Source: Dermatophilaceae bacterium
GTDB taxonomy: Bacteria; Actinomycetota; Actinomycetes; Actinomycetales; Dermatophilaceae
NCBI GenBank assembly: GCA_013361975.1
Contig: JABFXB010000495.1
Span: 1 to 11,956, forward strand
Direction: 5' to 3'
DNA: 11,956 nucleotides
Both the position numbers and the translations under genes were made by a program. Under the pieces are notes generated by a model, which was given only the letters and a program-made list of their open reading frames with translations, was not told the origin of the DNA and made no database searches. Positions 6,168 to 11,793 of this stretch are shown here, one piece after another (within the stretch, counting starts at the first letter, position 1; every line of letters starts with the position of its first letter).

Positions 6168-7006
6168 GACAGGTGCTCCTTCAGCTGGGTGAGCGGGATG
6201 AATGTCGGTGCGGTCGGTGCGGTCGGTGGTCGGAGCACGGCGTCGGCGGGCTCGGCGCCCTCCGGTCGCTCGGTCTGGTCCTGCTCCGAGCCCGGGTAGC
6301 GCGTGCGCAGCAGGCCGCGACAGAAGTGCGCGTTCCCGTCGATCGAGACTCGAGTCGAGCGCGCCCGGCGCAGGGCGAGCGGTACGTCCGCGGCGGCATA
6401 CGTCGTGCCGTCGTGGGACACGAGCACGACTGCCGTTCGGACGTCGGGCAGCCCGAGCGCCGCGCGGCGGCGTCGGAGCGCGGCGGTGCGCTCGTCGTCG
6501 GGCAGGTCGCCGAGCGTGACCTCGCCCAGGCGGTCGACCTGCCGGTCGGGCTGCGCGCGGAGCAGGGCGGTCAGGCAGCGCTCCATCGCGGCCGTGTGCG
6601 CCTTTCGTCGGAAGGTCTCGCGCAGCTCGTCGAGGTCCTGCTCGGCCTCGTGGCGGAAGGTCCCACGGTAGCCGGCGTCGGCCGCGAGCCCCGCGTTGAT
6701 GAGGTCGCTGTCGTGGTGGTCGTCGAGCTGCACCACCACGTGCTCGGTCCACGGCAGCGCCGTGAGCGCGTCCTTGGCGTCCGAGGCCATGAGGTAGGCG
6801 AAGTTCGGTGAGCAGAACGACGTGGGCAGCCTGAGGTGGACCGTCACCCTGGCCTCGTCGACGGCGAGCGACCGGACGAACCCGAGGTCGGTGATCGGCT
6901 CGTCGAGCTCGGGGTCGAAGACCGTCGACAGCGCGGCGTGCGCGGCCGTGTATGCCGTCGCGGACGTCGCGGTGTCGGCAGTCGTCCCGCGGAGGGCGAG
7001 CACCAT
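6164..7006 (-). CDS. MIP18/DUF59 iron-sulfur assembly-like protein with long C-terminal extension
   Basis: A 280-residue protein. The N-terminal third is a MIP18 (DUF59) domain: a DPELDEPITDLGFVRSLAVD block (31-50), a beta segment, and SFCSPNFAYLMASD (63-76) with the expected cysteine, C65. Such domains help insert iron-sulfur or other metal centres. Typical members are about 100 residues. Here a helical, charged region and a second segment with GNAHFCRGLL (224-233, C229) follow, so the protein is a specialised version. Homologues sit between the amidohydrolase and the dehydrogenase in prm/mim propane loci. ATG 7006 is two bases after the amidohydrolase stop, and the 3' end overlaps the dehydrogenase start by 4 bp. 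The C-terminus carries an APT-type tripeptide repeat. Confidence 0.82.
   Translation of the reverse strand: MVLALRGTTADTATSATAYTAAHAALSTVFDPELDEPITDLGFVRSLAVDEARVTVHLRLPTSFCSPNFAYLMASDAKDALTALPWTEHVVVQLDDHHDSDLINAGLAADAGYRGTFRHEAEQDLDELRETFRRKAHTAAMERCLTALLRAQPDRQVDRLGEVTLGDLPDDERTAALRRRRAALGLPDVRTAVVLVSHDGTTYAAADVPLALRRARSTRVSIDGNAHFCRGLLRTRYPGSEQDQTERPEGAEPADAVLRPPTAPTAPTFIPLTQLKEHLS
6204..6230. repeat. 9-bp tandem repeat inside the DUF59 gene
   Basis: Three units of GTCGGTGCG (the last ending GT) lie near the 3' end of the DUF59 gene and encode the PPTAPTAPT tail. The period is a multiple of three, so copy-number change would leave the frame intact. Confidence 0.7.
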
Positions 7007-7008
7007 CG

Positions 7009-8076
7009 TCAGACCCCGGCCAGCTCGGTCGGGTCGGCGGCGCGCTCCGCGATGTCGTCAGCACCGCGGGGGCCGGTGGCCGGCTCGTCGGCGTCGGGCA
7101 GCCGCAGCTCGGTGGGCACCTCGATGTCGTACATCTTGGCCGCGTTGAGGCCGAGGATCTTCTTCTTCTGCGCCGTCGTGACCGGGGCGTACTCCGTCAT
7201 GTCCTCGGGGATCTGGAAGTCGACGAACCTCTCGATGAGCCACTTGGGGGTCCACAGGGCGTAGTCGCTCGAGAACTGGATGCGGTCCTCGCCGACCCAG
7301 TAGAGCAGCTCACCGATGATCTGCGCGAAGTACCGCGGGCGGGTGTGGATGAACGGCATCGCGACGGCGAGCCCGGCGTGCACGTTCGGCTCCTGGGTGG
7401 CGATCCAGCAGAAGTCCTCGAGCCTCGGCAGGCCGCAGTGCTCGACGACGAAGTTGAGGTCGGTGAAGTCGGTGGCGACGTGGTCGACGTCGGCGACGTC
7501 GAACGCGTCGCGGTCGAGGGGCCGGATCGTCGGGCCCTTGTGGATGTGGATGTTCGTGATGCCCAGCTCGCGGCAGGCCTCGAAGTACCGGTAGGCCCAC
7601 GGGTCGTCGAGGCGCCAGCCACGCGACTCGCCGTGCCACTCGGCGGTGTAGAGCTTGACCCCCTTGAGGCCGAACCGCTCGGCGTCGGCCCGCAGCTGCT
7701 CGAGTCCCACCTCGCCGTTGCGCGGGTCGAAGTTGTGGTTGTAGGTGAGCTTGTCGGGGTGCGCCTTGGCGAGGGCCGAGGCCTCCTCGGTCTGGCCGAA
7801 GCCGTTGTTGTAGAACTCCCCGAGAAAGGCGGGCTGGAACACGGCGTGGTCGACGTAGCCGTTCTCGAAGAGGTCGCGCATGAGGCGCTCGCCGCCCTGG
7901 TAGAGGTAGTCCTCGTAGGACCACACCTCGCCCTCGGGGCTGAGGTTGCGGTGGTAGTCGTAGAAGCAGTCGATGAACTGCTTGCCGTGGATGCTGCGCT
8001 GGTTCTCGGGACGGGCGTCCCACAACGCGACGTGCGCGTCGACGATGAAGTAGCTCTCGCCGTCCTTGCTGTACAT
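7009..8076 (-). CDS. Amidohydrolase-2 family protein of the propane-locus type
   Basis: A 355-residue TIM-barrel protein of the amidohydrolase_2 (ACMSD-like) family. Members hydrolyse or decarboxylate small acids using one metal. Later metal and catalytic positions are present: the HIHKG strand (H177/H179), VEHCG (H213) and SSDYA (D271). The first-strand HxH motif is altered to H15-V16-A17 in IVDAHVALWDA, so one usual ligand is missing. The C-terminus (about 323-355) is an acidic tail. ATG 8076 has AGGAG 6 bases upstream. It is the first gene of the operon, two bases before the DUF59 gene. From memory the same gene follows prmABCD or mimABCD in Rhodococcus and Mycobacterium propane loci, where its reaction is unknown. 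Expression is probably driven from the shared intergenic region by the divergent regulator. Confidence 0.88.
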   Translation of the reverse strand: MYSKDGESYFIVDAHVALWDARPENQRSIHGKQFIDCFYDYHRNLSPEGEVWSYEDYLYQGGERLMRDLFENGYVDHAVFQPAFLGEFYNNGFGQTEEASALAKAHPDKLTYNHNFDPRNGEVGLEQLRADAERFGLKGVKLYTAEWHGESRGWRLDDPWAYRYFEACRELGITNIHIHKGPTIRPLDRDAFDVADVDHVATDFTDLNFVVEHCGLPRLEDFCWIATQEPNVHAGLAVAMPFIHTRPRYFAQIIGELLYWVGEDRIQFSSDYALWTPKWLIERFVDFQIPEDMTEYAPVTTAQKKKILGLNAAKMYDIEVPTELRLPDADEPATGPRGADDIAERAADPTELAGV

Positions 8077-8114
8077 CTGGTCTCCTCGGGTGCGATCGAC
8101 GTTGATCGCCTTCG

Positions 8115-8120
8115 ACGATA
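8115..8120 (-). promoter_or_regulatory. Candidate -10 box of the amidohydrolase operon
   Basis: On the minus strand TATCGT fits TAnnnT and would start transcription near 8108, about 31 bases before the ATG. The -35 region (about 8138-8143) is not consensus, as expected for a promoter that needs an activator. The palindrome centre at 8161 would be at about -53. Confidence 0.4.
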
Positions 8121-8153
8121 GGAACGACGGCGCAGGACGGCACCGGGGGCGGT

Positions 8154-8168
8154 GTCTCAATTTGAGAC
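8154..8168. promoter_or_regulatory. Palindromic operator GTCTCAA-T-TTGAGAC
   Basis: A perfect 7-1-7 palindrome lies in the 187-bp gap between the divergent amidohydrolase and regulator genes. It is AT-rich in a GC-rich region, and its arms have the size expected for a Fis-type helix-turn-helix dimer, so the adjacent GAF/Fis regulator is the likely ligand (inference). No second copy was noticed in the window. Confidence 0.6.
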
Positions 8169-8200
8169 GTCGTCCGGGCATCTCGTGCCGCGTCGCGAGG

Positions 8201-8206
8201 TACCTT
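8201..8206 (+). promoter_or_regulatory. Candidate -10 box of the regulator gene
   Basis: TACCTT fits TAnnnT and would start transcription near 8213, inside the first 11-bp repeat unit. The palindrome centre is at about -52. The -35 region is not consensus. Confidence 0.35.
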
Positions 8207-8208
8207 CG

Positions 8209-8263
8209 AAAAGGCTTCGTGGAGGCTGCCAGGAGGCTGCCAGGAGGCTTCGAGGAGGCGGCG
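8209..8263 (+). repeat. Five 11-bp tandem units abutting the regulator start codon
   Basis: The units are AAAAGGCTTCG, TGGAGGCTGCC, AGGAGGCTGCC, AGGAGGCTTCG and AGGAGGCGGCG. The last base of the array is immediately followed by ATG 8264. Each unit from the second on carries a GGAGG core like a ribosome-binding site; only the last is correctly spaced (5 bases) from the ATG. The period is not a multiple of three, so the array is unlikely to be coding. Confidence 0.8.
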
Positions 8264-9781
8264 ATGGTGCCGACGGTTGAGGGGGCGCTGCCCGAGCGGT
8301 GGGCGCTGCAGGGATCGCCCGACGGGGCGGCCCGGGTCTCGGGGCGCGTCATCGCGTCCTGGCAGCGCAGCGAGGACTACGGGGTTCCACTCGAGTCGGT
8401 CGAGCCGTTCTTCGCCGGGACGCGCCATGTGGACTCGCTCTTCTTCCAGTGCGGCCGTGAGGTCCTGACCGGCCTGCACGAGACGCTCGCGAACGAGCCG
8501 ATCAGCCTGATGCTCACCGACGCCGACGGACTCGTGCTGAACCGGCTGAGCGGCGACACCTCCCTGCTGCGTGCGCTGGACGCCGTGCACCTCGCGCCGG
8601 GCTTCGCCTTCTCCGAGCGTGAGGCCGGCACGAACGGTCTCGGCATGGCCCTCGCCGACCGCACCCCCTCGCTGGTGCGAGCCGACGAGCACTACTCGCT
8701 CAGCCTGTGCACCTACACGTGCGCTGCCGCCCCGGTCGTCGACCCGGTGACGGGGCGGCTGGAGGGAAGCGTCAACCTCACCACGTGGTCCCGGTCGCGG
8801 GGCGACCTGCTGCTCGCCCTCGCACAGTCCGCGGCTGGCAACACGGCCTCGCTCATGCTGGCTCGTTCACGGGGACAGACACCGCGTGCCGCGCCGAGGG
8901 GACAGGTCTTCCGGGTCGAGACCGCGCGCCTCGAGCCGGGCTCGGGCACCCTGCGAGGACTGTCGACGGCGTGGCGCGAGGCCGTCGACCGGGCCGCCGA
9001 CGCGATCAGCCGCGGACGGGTCGTGGCCGCTGTCGGGGAGGTGGGGGCCGGTCGCGCGACGCTGCTCGCGCAGGCACTCCGGCAGGCCCACCCGCGCGAC
9101 CGCATCCTCAGCGTCAGCTCGCCAGACCCCGAGGACGTCGACGCCTGGCTCTCCTCCTGGGCGCCCGAGATCAGCAAGCCGTGGACATCCGTGGTGGTGC
9201 GCAACGTCGACGTGCTCCCCGCCGTTGCAGCCGCCTCGCTGGTGGGCGCGGTGGGGGGCCGGCGCACGGGCACCGGGTCGCCGTCTGACGGCCGTGACGG
9301 CGAGCAGTCACGGTCGTGGTGCCTGACCGCCGAGTCGTTCGCCCACGTGCCGCCCGGGCTCGGCCCGCTCGTCGACACCGTCGTCGAGGTGCCGCCGCTC
9401 CGCGAGCGCACCGAGGACGTGATGCCGTTGGCGCGACACGTCGCAGAGCGCACACGAGGTCGCCCGATCGACTTCACCGCAGCCGCCGAGAGAGCCCTGA
9501 CCGGCTGCGGCTGGCCGGGCAACGTCGACCAGCTGGTCCGCACCGTCAGGCAGGCGGCCGGCCGCGGGGACGTCGTCGACCTGGCGCAGCTGCCGTCCGA
9601 GGTGATGAGCGGCTCGCGGCGGCGCCTGACCCGCATCGAGGCGTTCGAGCGCGACGAGATCGTGCGGTGCCTGACCCGCCCCGGCACGACGATGAAGATG
9701 GCGGCAACGGAGCTGGGCATGAGCCGGGCGACGCTCTACCGCAAGCTCGCCCAGTACGAACTCCACGCACTCAAGGAGTGA
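8264..9781 (+). CDS. GAF/Fis transcriptional regulator (AcoR/MimR type) with degenerate AAA+ domain
   Basis: A 505-residue regulator, probably the activator of the divergent operon. A GAF-like sensor spans about 55-200, with EREAGTNGLGMAL (118-130) and SLCTYTCAAAPVVD (147-160; C149, C153). The middle is the remnant of a sigma-54 activator ATPase. The Walker A site reads GEVGAGRAT (R264 instead of Lys). The Walker B region, SVVVRNVDVLP (309-319), lacks the usual acidic pair. No GAFTGA loop is present. VPPLRERTEDV (376-386) and GWPGNVDQL (416-424) survive, but the sensor-II arginine is Asp. The C-terminal Fis-type helix-turn-helix (about 458-500) is intact: TTMKMAATELGMSRATLYRKL. Actinobacteria lack sigma-54, so it must act with ordinary sigma factors. 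ATG 8264 has AGGAGG 5 bases upstream; in-frame GTG 8219 would read through the repeats and is less likely. Confidence 0.9.
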   Translation: MVPTVEGALPERWALQGSPDGAARVSGRVIASWQRSEDYGVPLESVEPFFAGTRHVDSLFFQCGREVLTGLHETLANEPISLMLTDADGLVLNRLSGDTSLLRALDAVHLAPGFAFSEREAGTNGLGMALADRTPSLVRADEHYSLSLCTYTCAAAPVVDPVTGRLEGSVNLTTWSRSRGDLLLALAQSAAGNTASLMLARSRGQTPRAAPRGQVFRVETARLEPGSGTLRGLSTAWREAVDRAADAISRGRVVAAVGEVGAGRATLLAQALRQAHPRDRILSVSSPDPEDVDAWLSSWAPEISKPWTSVVVRNVDVLPAVAAASLVGAVGGRRTGTGSPSDGRDGEQSRSWCLTAESFAHVPPGLGPLVDTVVEVPPLRERTEDVMPLARHVAERTRGRPIDFTAAAERALTGCGWPGNVDQLVRTVRQAAGRGDVVDLAQLPSEVMSGSRRRLTRIEAFERDEIVRCLTRPGTTMKMAATELGMSRATLYRKLAQYELHALKE

Positions 9782-9804
9782 CGCACCGAGCCACCGGGCC
9801 TTGC

Positions 9805-9810
9805 TAGTTT
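9805..9810 (+). promoter_or_regulatory. Candidate -10 box for leaderless GNAT mRNA
   Basis: TAGTTT lies six bases before GTG 9817, so the mRNA would begin at the start codon. No Shine-Dalgarno sequence is present upstream, which supports leaderless translation. The promoter sits in the 35-bp gap after the regulator stop. Confidence 0.5.
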
Positions 9811-9816
9811 CTGCGC

Positions 9817-10284
9817 GTGGACATCACGCGCATCGGACCGGACGACTGGCAGATGTTCCGGGAGGTTCGGCTCGCCTCGCTGTCGGAGTCGCCCGGGGCG
9901 TTCGGTTCGCGGCACGCCGACTGGGTGGATGCTCCGGAGCAGCAGTGGCGTTCGCGCCTGACCACGGTGCCGCTGACGCTCCTGGCCCATGACGGCACGG
10001 GTCTCGTCGGCGTCGTCAGCGGGCAGCCTGTCGGCGAGCACGAGGTCGAGCTGATCTCGATGTGGGTGGCACCCGCCGCCCGCGGCGCCGGTGTCGCGCG
10101 CGAGCTCATCGACGCGGTCGTCGACTGGGCCGCCGGCCAGCGACGCTCGACGTTCCTCATGGTCCGCAGCGACAACACCCGCGCCCGCAGGGCGTACGAG
10201 CGGGCAGGATTCGTCGACACCGGTGTTCCCGAGGGCTGGCCGACCGACCAGCCCCCGGAGAACCGGATGGAGCTGCGCCCCTGA
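9817..10284 (+). CDS. GNAT family N-acetyltransferase
   Basis: A 155-residue acetyl-CoA-dependent N-acetyltransferase, cytoplasmic. The acetyl-CoA loop is seen in ISMWVAPAARGAGVARELIDAV (80-101), with the R/Q-x-x-G-x-G/A pattern RGAGVA (89-94). The downstream motif is MVRSDNTRARRAYERAGFVDTG (115-136), typical of the family's C-terminal half. The substrate cannot be read from sequence; aminoglycosides, protein N-termini and small amines are all possible. The start is GTG 9817, the first start of the frame after the regulator, without a ribosome site but with a leaderless promoter pattern. It is 35 bp after the regulator stop but probably has its own promoter, so it need not be part of the propane-type module. 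Confidence 0.9.
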   Translation: MDITRIGPDDWQMFREVRLASLSESPGAFGSRHADWVDAPEQQWRSRLTTVPLTLLAHDGTGLVGVVSGQPVGEHEVELISMWVAPAARGAGVARELIDAVVDWAAGQRRSTFLMVRSDNTRARRAYERAGFVDTGVPEGWPTDQPPENRMELRP

Positions 10285-10304
10285 CGGGCGGGAGCCGTCA
10301 GGGG
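10278..10304. terminator. Bidirectional hairpin holding both convergent stop codons
   Basis: A perfect 10-bp stem, CCCCTGACGG and CCGTCAGGGG, has a seven-base loop. The left arm contains the TGA of the GNAT gene, and the right arm contains the reversed TGA of the secreted propeller gene. It is a compact shared terminator without a T-run. Confidence 0.75.
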
Positions 10305-11746
10305 GTGATGCTGGCGGTGCGCACGTCCGTGCGGTTGGTGAGGTTGCCGGAGTTCGTCGAGACGTAGAACGCCCGGAAGGTCGACCCGGCTACGGAAAGT
10401 CCCTCGTAGTCCCCGACGAAGAAGCCGCGGGCGACGGGCGCAGTCATGAGGTCGAAGGAACCTTCGATGTGGGTGTCGCTGAGGAAGCCGTCCTTCGAGC
10501 TCTTGAACCAGTAGTCCGTGGGAAGTGTCGTCGTGTTGCCCGAAGCGAGGTTGCGGAAGTCGTAGTACGTCAGGGCCACCGTGCCGTCGGCGCGCACCGC
10601 GATGCTCGGCGTGAAGGCTGGGCGACCGGTTCGGGTGCTGACTTCACGCGGTTGGCTCCAGGTGGCGCCGCCGTCGGTGGAGGCGGACAGCGCGACGGTG
10701 TCGAAGGCGCCGCCGCTGAATCGCCCGTCCTGCCAGGCGACGTAGAGAGTGGCGGTGCTCGGGTCGATCGCCGGCTCGGGGATGATGTCACCGGTGCGCA
10801 CCGGTGCCCCGGTGTTCGGGTCCGTCACGCCGACGGCCTGCAGCTGAGCCACGACAGAAGGTGCTGACCATGTCTGGCCTCCGTCGAGCGACTTCACGAA
10901 CGCGACCTGGACGTTGGACTGGGTGACGCTGTTCGGTGACTGGAACCAGGCCGCGAAGTCGTAGAGGGTGCCCGGGTGGGTGCGGTCGACGACGATCTGG
11001 TTCGCGATGGTCTGCTGCCGTGTCTTGGTGGGGAAGATGATTCGGGGTGTGCTCCAGTGCTGGCCCCCGTCCGTGGTCATGGACAGGTAGCCGGGGCCGG
11101 TGAAGGCCGCCGTGACGAGGTTGGCCCGCGGGTTGGTCATGGGGTCGGTGAGGGTGTCCCAGACGGAGTACGCGACCCCGGGCCGGAGGGGGTCGGCCGT
11201 GATGGAGTTCTTGTCGGTGAAGAACTGGTTCGTGTCGTACGACTGGATGGTGGCGAGGTGACCCCAGGTGAGACCGCCGTCCGTCGATGTCGCCGCCGTG
11301 ACCGCGTTGCGCGGTGTGGACTCGTCGAAGGAGATCGCGTTCGCGTAGGCGGTGCCGTCTGGTCCGATCGAGACCCACGGGTCCGAGGCACGCTCGTAGG
11401 GCGCTCCGCCGGGGGCGCACAGCGAGAACGGCAGGGGCGTCTCGGTCCAGGAGGCGCCACCGTTTCGTGAGGAACCGGCGACCAAGCCGTGCGCGGCGCC
11501 GTTGGACCACCGGTCCTGCTGCCACGCGCCGATGATGGTGCGGGGGTTTGCCGGGTCAACCGCGACGCTCGGTTCGACCTCGGCGTTCACGTAGTTCGTC
11601 CCCGGCCCCCCGACGGTGCAGGCCGCGTAGGGGCTCGGACCCGACACGAGTGTGATGGTGGGCGCCGCGACCGCGGCCGCAGCAGTAGTCAGTACCGCGA
11701 CGCCGGCACCGGCCAGCGCGTACTTCAGCGATCTCTGGTGATCCAT
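10298..11746 (-). CDS. Secreted Asp-box (BNR) beta-propeller, sialidase-like
   Basis: A 482-residue exported protein. It has a Sec-type signal peptide: charged MDHQRSLK, hydrophobic 9-27, and probable cleavage after AVA or VAA around 27-28. The mature part has five Asp-box motifs of the form S/T-x-D/N-G-G-x-x-W, at about 92-100, 153-161, 224-231, 286-293 and 356-363. This marks a sialidase-like beta-propeller. The only two cysteines, C43 and C110, could form a disulfide outside the cell. I do not see the FRIP arginine motif of true sialidases, so enzymatic cleavage of sialic acid is doubtful; binding or another glycan activity is possible. ATG 11746 has GGAGG six bases upstream. It converges on the GNAT gene and shares its terminator; no partner gene is evident. 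Confidence 0.87.
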   Translation of the reverse strand: MDHQRSLKYALAGAGVAVLTTAAAAVAAPTITLVSGPSPYAACTVGGPGTNYVNAEVEPSVAVDPANPRTIIGAWQQDRWSNGAAHGLVAGSSRNGGASWTETPLPFSLCAPGGAPYERASDPWVSIGPDGTAYANAISFDESTPRNAVTAATSTDGGLTWGHLATIQSYDTNQFFTDKNSITADPLRPGVAYSVWDTLTDPMTNPRANLVTAAFTGPGYLSMTTDGGQHWSTPRIIFPTKTRQQTIANQIVVDRTHPGTLYDFAAWFQSPNSVTQSNVQVAFVKSLDGGQTWSAPSVVAQLQAVGVTDPNTGAPVRTGDIIPEPAIDPSTATLYVAWQDGRFSGGAFDTVALSASTDGGATWSQPREVSTRTGRPAFTPSIAVRADGTVALTYYDFRNLASGNTTTLPTDYWFKSSKDGFLSDTHIEGSFDLMTAPVARGFFVGDYEGLSVAGSTFRAFYVSTNSGNLTNRTDVRTASITP

Positions 11747-11787
11747 CGGAAGCCTCCGTAGTTCATCGGTGCCTCCCCATCCGCCTC

Positions 11788-11793
11788 ATGCTA
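11788..11793 (-). promoter_or_regulatory. Candidate -10 box of the propeller gene
   Basis: On the minus strand TAGCAT fits TAnnnT and lies 41 bases before the ATG at 11746, leaving room for the GGAGG ribosome site. The -35 region is weak. Confidence 0.35.

Noticed and set aside
4350..6299. Very long plus-strand open frame (649 codons) across the operon
   Set aside because: It runs antisense to the ABM, DUF1097 and alcohol dehydrogenase genes. The product is a low-complexity Arg/Asp/Val-rich sequence with no family motif, the usual mirror frame of GC-rich genes.
5133..7064. Long minus-strand frame that would fuse about 298 extra residues to the alcohol dehydrogenase
   Set aside because: The added part is the out-of-frame reading of the DUF59 gene. 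The dehydrogenase family N-terminus begins at 6167, with an ATGA overlap to the DUF59 stop.
8066..8263. N-terminal extension of the regulator from ATG 8066
   Set aside because: It would overlap the start of the divergent amidohydrolase and read through the operator and 11-bp repeats. AGGAGG before ATG 8264 gives a better start.
8077..8263. Sigma-54 (-24/-12) promoter upstream of the amidohydrolase
   Set aside because: No GG-N10-GC element at a fitting place, actinobacteria lack sigma-54, and the regulator has lost the motifs for contacting it.
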